A program made the position numbers and the translations under genes. Shown here piece by piece: positions 11,025 through 21,744 of a stretch of 64,000 bases of DNA. Each line of letters opens with the position of its first letter. Within the stretch, counting starts at the first letter, position 1. The notes below the pieces were generated by a model. The model searched no databases. It saw only the letters and a program-made list of their open reading frames with translations, and was not told the origin of the DNA. The DNA is from an uncultured Pelagibacteraceae bacterium (GTDB lineage: Bacteria; Pseudomonadota; Alphaproteobacteria; Pelagibacterales; Pelagibacteraceae): contig CACKGP010000005.1 of NCBI GenBank assembly GCA_902599805.1, positions 1 through 64,000 of the forward strand, given 5' to 3'.

Positions 11025-11956
11025 TTTGAAGACAAATGTTTTTCAGCCTCAAGTGCAGCCATACAACCCATTCCAGCCGCTGTAACTGCCTGCCTGAATA
11101 TTTTATCTTTAACATCGCCAGCTGCAAAAACTCCTGGCACATTAGTTATTGTAGAGTCGGGATTGGTTATAATATATCCCTCTTTATCCATATTTAATTG
11201 ACCCTTGAAAAGCGAAGTAGCTGGGTCATGGCCTATTGCTATAAAAAGTCCATCAACTTTCAATTCAGTAGTTTTATTAGTTTTTACATTTTTAATTTTA
11301 ATAGCTTTGACTGATTTTGGATTAGTGTCTCCGATAACATCCTCAACAACGCTATCCCAGATAATCTCAATTTTTTTATTTGCTTTTAATTTTGCTTGGA
11401 GCATTTTTTCTGCTCTTAATTCATTTCTTCTATGGATTAGTTTAACTTTTGATGCAAACTTCGTTAAAAACATTGCTTCTTCTACAGCAGCATTTCCACC
11501 TCCTACAACAGCAACTTCTTTTTCTTTAAAAAAGAAACCGTCACATGTTGCACAGGCTGAAACACCAAATCCTCTAAATTCTTGCTCTGATTTTAAATTT
11601 AGCCATCTTGCCTGAGCACCTGTAGAAATAATGAAACTATCAGCTGTATAAATTTCTCCACTATCCCCAATAGCCTCAAAAGGTTTTTTGGAAAGGTCAA
11701 CTTTTTTAATATGATCTTGGATCATTTCAGTACCAACAGCTTTTGCTTGACCTTTCATTTCTTCCATTAACCACGGTCCTTGAATTACCTTTGAATATCC
11801 TGGGAAGTTTTCTACATCAGTTGTAGTAGTTAGTTGACCACCTGGTTCTGAACCAAAAACAAGAATTGGTTTTAGCATTGCTCTTGCTGCGTATATTGCT
11901 GCTGTGTATCCAGCGGGACCTGATCCGAGAATTAGTACTTTAGAGTGTTTTGCCAT
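11021..11956 (-). CDS. trxB: Thioredoxin-disulfide reductase
   Basis: ILGSGPAGYTAAIYAARA, CATCDGFF redox motif, FAAGDVKDKIFRQAVTAAGMGCMAAL. Confidence 0.96.
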   Translation of the reverse strand: MAKHSKVLILGSGPAGYTAAIYAARAMLKPILVFGSEPGGQLTTTTDVENFPGYSKVIQGPWLMEEMKGQAKAVGTEMIQDHIKKVDLSKKPFEAIGDSGEIYTADSFIISTGAQARWLNLKSEQEFRGFGVSACATCDGFFFKEKEVAVVGGGNAAVEEAMFLTKFASKVKLIHRRNELRAEKMLQAKLKANKKIEIIWDSVVEDVIGDTNPKSVKAIKIKNVKTNKTTELKVDGLFIAIGHDPATSLFKGQLNMDKEGYIITNPDSTITNVPGVFAAGDVKDKIFRQAVTAAGMGCMAALEAEKHLSSK

Positions 11957-12003
11957 ATTAGTGTTTATATAGGTATTTTTGAAAGAGTTTAAAGTTGTAA
12001 AAT

Positions 12004-13035
12004 TTACTCAAAAGTATCGTTATATTGTTGATTAACTCTTACAAACGTTGTGCACTTACTTAACTGTTTCAAAGAAGGCGCACCGACATACGTGCAACTG
12101 CTTCTCAATCCACCTAAAATATTTAAAACTGTATCCTTAATTTTTCCCCTGTATTGTAATTGGACTTTTTTACCTTCGCTGCTTCTATAATCAGCATGAC
12201 CACCATAATGTTTGTTTAAAGCTGTCTCTGAGCTTGAGCCATAAAACTCGATAACTTTTGATCCATTTTTTTTTATTATTTTTCCACCACCCTCATCGTG
12301 ACCAGCAAACATTCCCCCAAGCATCACAAAATCTGCGCCTCCACCAAAAGCTTTTGCTACATCGCCTGGGCAAGTACATCCACCATCAGCTATAATGTGG
12401 GCACCCAAGCCGTGTGCCGCGTCGGCACATTCAATAACTGCACTTAATTGAGGATATCCAACGCCTGTTTGGATACGTGTAGTGCATACGCTACCTGGAC
12501 CAATACCAACTTTTACTATATCAGCTCCTGCGAGTATCAATTCCTGAGTCATATCTGCTGTAACTACATTTCCAGCAATAATAGTTTTAGTTGGATATTT
12601 TTTTCTTACAGAACTTACAAACTTGCTAAAGTGATCAGAATAACCATTTGCAATATCAATACAAATAAACTCAAAAAAACTGTTCTCTTTTAATATATCA
12701 TTTAGTCTTTTGTAATCCTCATCACTTGTTCCAGTGCTTAAAATAACCTGAGGAAATATTTTTTTAATTGATTTGAATTTTTTGATTATTTTGGAGTCGT
12801 GCTGTTTAGTTAAGCAAGTCATAATTTGATGAGGAGCTAAATTTTCAGCCATAACTAGTTCACCCACACCATCCATGTTGGCAGCCATTAAAGGGATGCC
12901 AGACCATTCGTGATTGCTATATTTAAATTTGTAAGTACGCTCTAACTTTACGTCTTTACGGCTATGTAAAGTGCTTCTTTTAGGCCGGAATAGAACATCG
13001 GCATAGTCCAGTTTAATATCTTCCTCAATACGCAT
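12004..13035 (-). CDS. guaC: GMP reductase
   Basis: IMPDH/GMPR family: [58 protein letters not shown], no CBS domain. Confidence 0.88.
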   Translation of the reverse strand: MRIEEDIKLDYADVLFRPKRSTLHSRKDVKLERTYKFKYSNHEWSGIPLMAANMDGVGELVMAENLAPHQIMTCLTKQHDSKIIKKFKSIKKIFPQVILSTGTSDEDYKRLNDILKENSFFEFICIDIANGYSDHFSKFVSSVRKKYPTKTIIAGNVVTADMTQELILAGADIVKVGIGPGSVCTTRIQTGVGYPQLSAVIECADAAHGLGAHIIADGGCTCPGDVAKAFGGGADFVMLGGMFAGHDEGGGKIIKKNGSKVIEFYGSSSETALNKHYGGHADYRSSEGKKVQLQYRGKIKDTVLNILGGLRSSCTYVGAPSLKQLSKCTTFVRVNQQYNDTFE

Positions 13036-13132
13036 ATTTCCATCGAATATGTATAAAGGTTTGTTAATTAAATAAAAAGTTAATCTATTTTTATTTGTGG
13101 ATAAATAAAGGCTTCAAATATATAAGAAAGCT

Positions 13133-14083
13133 ATGCTTAAATCTAAAGCACTTCTTTTGACACAAGGTATGCACGGTATGATAAGCCAAGTAGAGGGCTT
13201 ATCAAAGGCCCTGGGTTTTAAATTTAAACACGAAACTGTAAGACTTAAAAATATTTGGAATCTCGTACCTCCAAAATTTACTCCAATATCAGAAATTATT
13301 TTAGAAAATAGATTTATTTGTGACTCTAAAGTAATAATATCATGCGGAAGAAAAAGTGTAATACCATCTATTTTGCTTAAAAAAAGATTCAAAAAAGATG
13401 TTTTTACAATCCATGTTCAAGACCCAAAAGTTAATTTAAATAATTTTGACTGCATAATCTGCCCTGAGCATGATAATTTAGAAGGTGAAAATGTAATTAA
13501 GACAAAAGGAGCAATTCATTATCTTACGAATGAGGAAATAAAAAAAAATACAAATTATCTTGATCCAAGGGCTGATGGTAAGAAAATTATTACCTTAATC
13601 CTCGGGGGGCCAAATAAGTACTATGGTTTTTCAGAAAAACAAATGACTGAAACATTCGCAAAAATTAAAAACTTATTTATTTATTCGAAGTACAAGTTGA
13701 TTGTAATACCTTCATATAGAACCCCTGAAAATATAGTTAAATTGGCTTTCAATTATTTTAACGATAATCATTTAGTTATCAAAGAGAGGGACAAAAAAGC
13801 GTATTTATCTGCACTAAGTCTTGCAGATATTATAATAGTCACTTGTGACTCAACTTCTATGATTTCCGAGGCTGCAATTACTGGTAAACCAGTATACGTT
13901 GCTCAAATGAAAAATAAAAGAAGCATTCATAGATTTGAAAAATTTTATAATTTATTTAAAGAACTTGGTATAATAAGAGATCTTGAGAATAAAATTGAAA
14001 ACTGGACTTATAAAGGGTTGGATGAAGTCAATAAAGCTGCAATCTTAGTTAAAGAAAAAATGAAACAAAATGGAATTACTTAA
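13133..14083 (+). CDS. ELM1-like (mitochondrial fission ELM1 / DUF1022) family protein
   Basis: LTQGMHGMISQVEGLSKALG, ISCGRKSVIPSILLKK, TIHVQDPKVNLNNFDCIICPEHD, LILGGPNKYYGF, DSTSMISEAAITGKPVYV. Confidence 0.8.
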   Translation: MLKSKALLLTQGMHGMISQVEGLSKALGFKFKHETVRLKNIWNLVPPKFTPISEIILENRFICDSKVIISCGRKSVIPSILLKKRFKKDVFTIHVQDPKVNLNNFDCIICPEHDNLEGENVIKTKGAIHYLTNEEIKKNTNYLDPRADGKKIITLILGGPNKYYGFSEKQMTETFAKIKNLFIYSKYKLIVIPSYRTPENIVKLAFNYFNDNHLVIKERDKKAYLSALSLADIIIVTCDSTSMISEAAITGKPVYVAQMKNKRSIHRFEKFYNLFKELGIIRDLENKIENWTYKGLDEVNKAAILVKEKMKQNGIT

Positions 14084-14735
14084 TTCACTTAAAAGCAGAT
14101 TAGAGTCTTACGAGAAACCCTTCACACATTGGGCTATTAACAAACCCTTAACTGATTTAGCGATTAAGGAAATTTGTAATGCAGATATTGCAAATCCAGT
14201 TTCTGAGGGAATTAGTTATGATGGAACTAGAGCAATTGATGGCGGAGAGGGTAAATTTAGGGAAGGTATTAAATCTGGAGGAAAAGCTAAAAAATATAGA
14301 TGTTTTGTTACAAAGGAAAATTCAAAAAATTTTCCAGAACTTACAAAATTTATAAACGAATTATGTTCAAAAACTATTTATCAATACATTGGCAAATTAA
14401 TTAAAAAAGATCTTTCCAATTCCTATGTTAGACTTGAAGTTATTTGTGACAGACAAGGTTTTTGGCTTAAACCACATTGTGATATTAAGGAAAAACTTTT
14501 GTCATCCTTGATATTTATAAATCCATTCAATGAGTCTGAAAATCTGGGTACTGATTTTTATGATGAAAAATTAAATAAAATAAAAACAGTTCCATACAAG
14601 GACAACTATGGATATTTTTTTTCTAGTGGCCCAAATACCTGGCATGGAATGGAAAAAAAAGAGATAAAAAAAGAGAGACGTTGTATACAGATTAACTATG
14701 TTTCCTTTCAAACAGACTGGAAAGTAGAAGTTTAA
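14070..14735 (+). CDS. Putative 2-oxoglutarate/Fe(II)-dependent oxygenase-like protein
   Basis: HxD-type PHCDIKEKLLSSLIFIN and distal H...R (TWHGMEKKEIKKERRCIQINYV); overlaps the preceding ELM1-like ORF by 14 nt. Confidence 0.55.
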   Translation: MELLNSLKSRLESYEKPFTHWAINKPLTDLAIKEICNADIANPVSEGISYDGTRAIDGGEGKFREGIKSGGKAKKYRCFVTKENSKNFPELTKFINELCSKTIYQYIGKLIKKDLSNSYVRLEVICDRQGFWLKPHCDIKEKLLSSLIFINPFNESENLGTDFYDEKLNKIKTVPYKDNYGYFFSSGPNTWHGMEKKEIKKERRCIQINYVSFQTDWKVEV

Positions 14736-14752
14736 TAGTATATATTTTTGAT

Positions 14753-14944
14753 ATGGCTACTTACGAATGTTCAAAATGTGGAATGTCAGTGAACGCTACT
14801 TGTGGTAAATGCTCGACTCCATTGGTAAATGACAATTTAAAACTTGATGATGGAAAACAAGTTCAGATATCAAAATGTCCCAATGATCACGGAAAAATAA
14901 AATCTCCATTGTGTTGTGGCCAGGATATGAGTTGTAGAGTTTAG
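14753..14944 (+). CDS. Small Cys-rich (zinc-ribbon-like) protein
   Basis: 63 aa with CxxC pairs: [20 protein letters not shown]...[22 protein letters not shown]. Confidence 0.65.
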   Translation: MATYECSKCGMSVNATCGKCSTPLVNDNLKLDDGKQVQISKCPNDHGKIKSPLCCGQDMSCRV

Positions 14945-17900
14945 TTATCCTGCAAAGCTCTGACTTTAATTGGGTATTTTTTTAATGCCTCAATGGATTC
15001 CAAACATGCATTTGCCGATGCAATTGTTGTGAAATAAGGGACCCTATTTACTAAACTTGTTCTTCTCAAACTAAATGAGTCAGCAATAGAGTCTTTTCCC
15101 TCAGTTGTATTTATGACTAAAGAAATATTTTTTTCATTTAATCTTTCAACTATATGAGGTGATCCTTGGCTTACTTTATTTACTTTTTTACATCTTACTC
15201 CATTAGCGACTAAATATCTTGCAGTTCCAGAGGTAGCCAATAAAGAGAAACCAAATTTTTCTAATTTTTTAGCATTATTTAATATTTTATCTTTATCTTT
15301 GTCTTTAACTGAAATAAATGCATTTCCTTTAAGCGGAATACTATTATTGCTAGCTATTTGACTTTTGGCAAAAGACAAACCAAAATTATTGTCGAAGCCC
15401 ATGGCTTCACCAGTTGATTTCATTTCAGGACCTAACAAAACATCAACTTCAGGAAATTTATTGAAAGGAAATACAGCTTCTTTAACCGCAAAAGTATTTT
15501 TATTTTTCTTTTTAAGATTAAATTTAGATAATTTTTCTCCCGCCATTACTCTTGAGGCAATCTTCGCAACCGAGAGTCCAGTTGCTTTTGACACAAATGG
15601 TACCGTTCTGCTTGCTCTTGGATTAACTTCAAGAACGTAAATTTCATTTGCTTTAATAGCAAATTGAATATTTATTAAACCAATTACCTTTAAAGCTTTT
15701 GCTAACTGTTCAGTTTGAATTTCAATTTTTTTTATAATTTCTTTGCTTAAAGTATACGGAGGCAAAGAACATGCTGAGTCGCCCGAATGTATTCCTGCCT
15801 CTTCAATATGTTCCATAATTCCAGCTACAAATACTGATTTACCATCACAAATAGCATCCACGTCAACCTCAGTAGCATCATTTAAAAACCTATCAATCAA
15901 AACTGGATTTGATCCTGAAACTTTTACAGCTTCATCAATATATTTTTTAAGATCAGACTGAGAATAGATTATTTCCATTCCCCTCCCACCAAGGACGTAG
16001 GATGGTCTAATTACAATTGGAAAACCAATTTTATTTGCAATTTTAAATGACTCTTTTTTATTTCTAGCAATCCCACTTTCTGCTTGTTTAAGATTTTCTT
16101 TAATTAGTATTTTCTTGAATCTCTCCCTATCTTCTGCGAGATCAATCGAGTCAAATTGAGTACCTAAAATTGGAATTTTATTTTCATTTAAGGTTCTAGC
16201 TAACTTAATTGGCGTCTGTCCACCAAATTGAGTAATTACACCAAGTACTTTCCCTTTTTCCATTTCTTTATAAATTATGTTTAAAACATGTTCTTCAATT
16301 AAAGGTTCAAAATATAATCTATCACTTGTATCATAATCAGTAGAAACAGTTTCTGGGTTACAATTTATCATTATTGTTTCATATTTTTTTTTCTTTAATG
16401 CAAAACTTGCCTGGCAACAACAATAATCAAACTCTATACCTTGACCAATTCTATTTGGCCCACCCCCCAAAATTATAATCTTCTCTTTTTTTGTTGGGTT
16501 TGATTCACAGTCGACAAAATTACCTGACAATTTTTGATATGTTGAGTACATATAAGGTGTTTCTGATTTAAATTCTGCAGCACACGTGTCAATTTTTTTA
16601 AATACTGGAAAAATTTTGAGTTTTCTTCTTTTCTTTTCAATCGATTTAACAGAACTTTTAGTTAATTCTGCAATTTTGCTATCAGAAAATCCGATTGATT
16701 TTATAAAAGAAAATTCCTTAAAAGTTTTAGGAACTCCATTCTTTTTTAATTTTTTTTCTTCTTTAATTATGTCAGATATCTGTTCAAGAAACCAAGGATC
16801 TATATTTGTAAATTTGTAAATACTCTTAATATTAATATTTCTTCTAATTGCTTCTGCAACTATTATAAGTTTGTCAGGTAAATTTTGTCTCAGTTTTTTT
16901 CTTAATTCTTTATTTGTTACATTATTTAATGAGTCCAAACCTTTATACCCAACCTCTAAAGATACTAAGCCTTTTTGTAAAGACTCTTTGAAATTTCTGC
17001 CAATCGACATTGCCTCACCTACAGACTTCATCGATGTTCCAAGTTTAATTTTGGCAGACTTAAATTTCTCAAAAGTAAATCTTGGAATTTTAGTTACCAC
17101 ATAATCAATTGTTGGCTCAAAAGATGCAGGAGTTGATCCGGTAATTTCATTTTTTAGTTCGTCAAGGGTATAACCAATTGCAAGTTTAGCAGCGACTTTT
17201 GCAATTGGAAATCCCGTTGCTTTTGATGCTAACGCTGAAGATCTCGAAACTCTTGGGTTCATTTCAATTATAACCATTCTTCCGTCTTTAGGATTGATTG
17301 CAAACTGAACATTGGATCCACCAGTCTCTACTCCAATTTTTCTCAAACATTCAATTGAGGCATTCCTCATTACTTGAAATTCTTTATCGGTTAATGTTAA
17401 TGCTGGTGCGACTGTAACGGAGTCTCCAGTGTGAGTTCCCATTGGATCAACATTTTCAATTGAACAAATTATTATACAGTTATCTTTCTTGTCCCTTACA
17501 ACCTCCATCTCAAATTCTTTCCACCCTTCTAAGGACTCTTCCACAAGCACTTGATTTTGAGGCGACTCTGTTAATCCAGATTTAATTAAATTAAAAAATT
17601 CTTTTTTAGTTTTTGCTATTCCACCACCTGACCCACCTAAAGTGAATGAAGGTCTGATGATTGCAGGTAATCCAATTTTTTTGAAAACTTTTTTGGAGTT
17701 TTTAAATGAATTAAGAATTTCAGACCTAGGTAAATCAAGTTTTATCTCTTTCATTGCTTTTCTGAAAAGCGCTCTATCCTCTGCCCTTGATATTGCTGAA
17801 GCTTTTGCTCCAATCAATTCTACTTTATTCTTTTTTAGTATTCCTTTTTTTTTCCATTGAGATTGCAGTATTTAATGCTGTCTGCCCGCCCATAGTTGGA

Positions 17901-18160
17901 AGAATTGCACATGGTTTTTCTTTTTTAATAATTTTTTCGACAATCTCAGGTGTAATTGGCTCTATATAAGTTTTATCAGCAACCTCTGGATCAGTCATAA
18001 TTGTTGCAGGATTTGAATTAATTAAAATTACTTTATAACCTTCGTCTTTAAGCGCTTTACATGCCTGAGTTCCTGAATAATCAAACTCGCAGGCTTGCCC
18101 AATCACAATTGGTCCAGCACCAATGACTAAAATTTTTTTAATATCTTTTCTTTTTCCCAT
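14941..18160 (-). CDS. carB: Carbamoyl-phosphate synthase large subunit, frame-disrupted (ORFs 17825-18160 and 14941-17817)
   Basis: N-part [30 protein letters not shown]-part [17 protein letters not shown]...[17 protein letters not shown]. Removing one T from the T9 at 17845-17853 joins them as ...[20 protein letters not shown]... (111+958 aa is close to normal CarB length). Confidence 0.93.
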
Positions 18161-19340
18161 TTTTATTTGATTTTATGTTGTTTAAAAATTTTTCGAATAA
18201 ATATTTACTATCTTGTGGTCCAGGATTAGCTTCTGGATGATATTGAACTGAAAATAGTTTTTTATCTTTTACCTCTATACCTTCAATAGACCCATCAAAA
18301 AGTGATTTGTGGGTGACTTTTACATTTTTAGGAATTGATTTAGCATCAACTTCAAAACCATGATTTTGACTTGTAATTTCGACTTTATTTGTGGTTAGAT
18401 CTTTAACAGGATGGTTCGCACCTCTGTGACCTAGTGACATTTTTTTAGTTTTTGCCCCTAAAGCTAATGATAAAATTTGATGGCCTAGGCAAATACCAAA
18501 AATAGGTATTTTATTTTCAATCAACTTTTTTACGATTGGTATTGCATACCTTCCAGTTGCCGCAGGGTCTCCTGGACCATTTGATAAAAAAACCCCATGA
18601 GGCTTAAGTTTTAAAATCTTATCTGCTGGAAAGTTTGCTGGGACAACTGTTACACCGCAATTAATATCAGAAAAACATCTTAATTGATTTTTTTTCATTC
18701 CGTAATCAATTGCGATAATTTGATATTTATTTTTTTTATTTTTTACGTAACCATTTTTTTTATCCCAAGATTTAAAAGATTTCCATTTATAAATGTTTTT
18801 ACATGTAACTTTCTTTGCTAAGTCTAGGCCCAATAATCCATTCCACGATTTTGTAATTTTTAAAAGTTTTTTTAAATTATGATTTCCTCTTCTCAAAAAT
18901 TGTATTGCTCCCTTAGGAGCACCTTTGTCTCTTATATAGTTTGTAATAACTCTAGTATCTAATCCTACAATTCCAATAATCTTTCTCTTTTTAAGCCATT
19001 TATCTAATTTTTTAATTGATCTATAATTAGACGGATCAGTTATATTAGAATTTAGAATAACTCCTTTTGTCCAAGTTTTATCAGCCTCGTTATCCTCAAT
19101 ATTTGTTCCTACATTCCCTATATGGGGAAACGTAAAATTTATAATCTGATCGGAGTAAGATGGATCTGTTATGATTTCTTGATAACCAGTTATTGACGTA
19201 TTGAAACAAACCTCACCAACTGCAGTTCCTTCGTAACCAATACCGGTTCCAAAAAATTTGGTGCCATCTTCAAAAACTAAAATACCTGTTGAAAAATTTT
19301 GTGATTTATTTTTTTTGTTTCTGACCTGTCTCAAATACAA
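18138..19340 (-). CDS. carA: Carbamoyl-phosphate synthase small subunit
   Basis: [42 protein letters not shown]; glutaminase [16 protein letters not shown]. Confidence 0.95.
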   Translation of the reverse strand: MYLRQVRNKKNKSQNFSTGILVFEDGTKFFGTGIGYEGTAVGEVCFNTSITGYQEIITDPSYSDQIINFTFPHIGNVGTNIEDNEADKTWTKGVILNSNITDPSNYRSIKKLDKWLKKRKIIGIVGLDTRVITNYIRDKGAPKGAIQFLRRGNHNLKKLLKITKSWNGLLGLDLAKKVTCKNIYKWKSFKSWDKKNGYVKNKKNKYQIIAIDYGMKKNQLRCFSDINCGVTVVPANFPADKILKLKPHGVFLSNGPGDPAATGRYAIPIVKKLIENKIPIFGICLGHQILSLALGAKTKKMSLGHRGANHPVKDLTTNKVEITSQNHGFEVDAKSIPKNVKVTHKSLFDGSIEGIEVKDKKLFSVQYHPEANPGPQDSKYLFEKFLNNIKSNKNGKKKRY

Positions 19341-19464
19341 CTCATGAGTTAAAGTAAATCCTTTTAATTAGGGTTTTGGGCTTTATATGAAAAAGGTTCA
19401 CAGCCGTCAACCCCATTCTTTTTTCTTTTGAAAAAAAATGTGATTAAAGTAAGTTTAAATTTAT

Positions 19465-19920
19465 ATGTCCCTTCAAAGCAAAATAGAAACTAAGCTGAGT
19501 GAAGCCTTAAAAGCTCAAGACAAAAAAACATATTCCACCTTAAGATTGATTATCGCAGCTATAAAAGACACCATAATTGCAAAAAAAATTAAGGATAAAA
19601 ATGTTTTACCCAATAACGATTTAATAGCACTTTTGAAAAAAATGGTGAAACAAAGAAATGATTCTTGTGAAGCCTACAAAAAAGCAGGAAGAAAAGAGCT
19701 TCTAGAAAATGAATTATCAGAGATATCAATCATAAATGAATTTTTACCTAAACAACTGAGCGACGAAGAAACAAAAAAGCTGTGCATTGAAAAAATTAAG
19801 CAGGTAGGTGCTTCCTCTATTAAAGATATGGGCAAAGTAATAGGGGCCTTAAAAAAGGAACATGCAGATGTCATGGATTTTTCAAAAGTTAGTCAAATAA
19901 TAAAAGAAAATTTAAAATAA
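19465..19920 (+). CDS. GatB/YqeY domain-containing protein
   Basis: LRLIIAAIKDTIIAKK...LLKKMVKQRNDSCEAYKKAGRKELLENELSEISIINEFLPKQLS; immediately upstream of dnaG. Confidence 0.9.
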   Translation: MSLQSKIETKLSEALKAQDKKTYSTLRLIIAAIKDTIIAKKIKDKNVLPNNDLIALLKKMVKQRNDSCEAYKKAGRKELLENELSEISIINEFLPKQLSDEETKKLCIEKIKQVGASSIKDMGKVIGALKKEHADVMDFSKVSQIIKENLK

Positions 19921-19921
19921 A

Positions 19922-21685
19922 ATGAAATATCCAAAAAATTACTTAGATGAAATAAAGTTAAGACTAAAAGTTTCACAAGTTGTTGGTAAAACTGTTAAAT
20001 TAAATAGAAGGGGGAAAGAGTTTGTCGGCCTTTCTCCTTTTACATCCGAAAAAACACCGTCGTTTACTGTTAGTGATGAAAAAGGATTTTATCACTGCTT
20101 TAGTTCTGGTGAACATGGTAACATATTTGATTTTTTAATGAAAACCCAATCATTAAAATTTGGAGAAGCGGTAAGACAACTTGCATCTCAAGCTGGAATG
20201 CAACCATACAGATTCTCAAAATTCGATGAGGAAAAAGAAAAAAGATACCAAAATTATAAAAATATCTTTAAAGATTTTACCAACCACCATCATAAACTTC
20301 TTTTAGAAAATTTTGATTTCTCAATGGACTATTTGAATAAGCGTGGAATAGGCAAAGAAACTATTCTTGAATTTCAGATTGGGTATGTTCCGAGTAACTC
20401 AGATTATTATTCAAATTTGATTAAAAATTATTCAGAAAAAGATATTTCGGAAACGGGGTTATTCTACAATAATGAAAAATTCAAAAAATATATTAATAGA
20501 TTTCACTCAAGAATTATATTTCCTATTAAAAACATAGTCGGCGACATAGTGGCTTTTGGAGGAAGAATTATCAAAGATAAAAAAATTGCGAAGTATATTA
20601 ATTCACCCGAAACAGAATTTTATAAAAAAGGTAAACATATTTTTAATTTAGATAAAGCAAAATCATTTCCTAACAAAGACTCAGAAGTGATAGTGGTAGA
20701 AGGTTATATGGATGTTATAAGTATTTATTCTGCTGGAATAAAAAATGTTGTTTCGAACTCAGGGACTGCACTTACAGAAAATCAAATTAATCTAATTTGG
20801 AAGTTTTTTTCAAATCCAATACTATGCTTAGATGGTGATATAAGTGGCCAAAGAGCAGCTTTGCGTATTGCAGAAAATTTTTTACCATTTATTAAGGAAA
20901 ATAATAAAATTGGGTTTGCAACACTATCAAAAGGAGTCGATCCCGATGATTTTATAAAAGAAAAAGGAAAAAAAGGCTTCTTGGAGTTTTTGTCTAATAA
21001 ATTATCTATTGAACAGTTTATTTGGAAAAACTACTTAAATAATTTGGATAGATCTGACCCATTTGCCTCAACCAAATTTGAAAAAAAATTTAGAAATCTT
21101 TGCGATACTATTAAAGATAAAACTTTAAAAAAATACATTCTTGAAAATTACCTTGAAAAAATTAGAAATTTAACTCCTTTGCAGAAAATTAAAGGTAAAA
21201 TAATTAATAATTACAGAATTTTAAATGAAACAAAAAAAATTTCTATAGCAAGAGAGCATCTTTCAAAAGAAGAAATCAAAGAATATTCAATTTTGTATAT
21301 CATGTTTAATCATCCAAATATTATTTCACCGAGAGTTGAGCTTTTCGAGGATATTCAATTCTCTAGCAGTCAGTTAAATAGGCTAAAAGCAGAGCTTCTT
21401 GTTATTATATCTGAAGATAAATTTAATCAAAAAAATTTAGAGGATCTAGCGAAAAGGTATTCAGATTTGATAAAAGACATCAATCAAAACGCAGTAATTA
21501 AAAATATTTTTCAAAAAAAAGATGAAGAAAAACAAATTGAATTATTGAATGAAATTCTCAAGGAACTTAATGATATTAAATTTTCTAAAAAAATTGAGAA
21601 TCTAGAAAATAAGCTTATAGAGAAATTTGACGAAAAATCATATTCAGACTTAATAAAGCTCAAAAATAAGATAAATAAAGAGTAA
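19922..21685 (+). CDS. dnaG: DNA primase
   Basis: Zn finger-type start (FVGLSPFTSEKTPSFTVSDEKGFYHCFSSGEHGNIFDFLM), Toprim EGYMDVISIY, LCLDGDISGQRAALR. Confidence 0.96.
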   Translation: MKYPKNYLDEIKLRLKVSQVVGKTVKLNRRGKEFVGLSPFTSEKTPSFTVSDEKGFYHCFSSGEHGNIFDFLMKTQSLKFGEAVRQLASQAGMQPYRFSKFDEEKEKRYQNYKNIFKDFTNHHHKLLLENFDFSMDYLNKRGIGKETILEFQIGYVPSNSDYYSNLIKNYSEKDISETGLFYNNEKFKKYINRFHSRIIFPIKNIVGDIVAFGGRIIKDKKIAKYINSPETEFYKKGKHIFNLDKAKSFPNKDSEVIVVEGYMDVISIYSAGIKNVVSNSGTALTENQINLIWKFFSNPILCLDGDISGQRAALRIAENFLPFIKENNKIGFATLSKGVDPDDFIKEKGKKGFLEFLSNKLSIEQFIWKNYLNNLDRSDPFASTKFEKKFRNLCDTIKDKTLKKYILENYLEKIRNLTPLQKIKGKIINNYRILNETKKISIAREHLSKEEIKEYSILYIMFNHPNIISPRVELFEDIQFSSSQLNRLKAELLVIISEDKFNQKNLEDLAKRYSDLIKDINQNAVIKNIFQKKDEEKQIELLNEILKELNDIKFSKKIENLENKLIEKFDEKSYSDLIKLKNKINKE

Positions 21686-21744
21686 ATTAAGTATAGATTT
21701 TTAATAATTTGTCTCTATATATACTTAAACAATAATCTAGCTCT

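Noticed and set aside
11205-11615. 136-aa plus-strand ORF antisense to trxB
   Set aside because: Antisense shadow of trxB, low-complexity hydrophobic translation.
19370-19460. Possible riboswitch/leader in the carA-yqeY divergent region
   Set aside because: Only a short AT hairpin (ttttttc-tttt-gaaaaaa) and a ggttcacagccgtcaacccca string; no recognisable aptamer.
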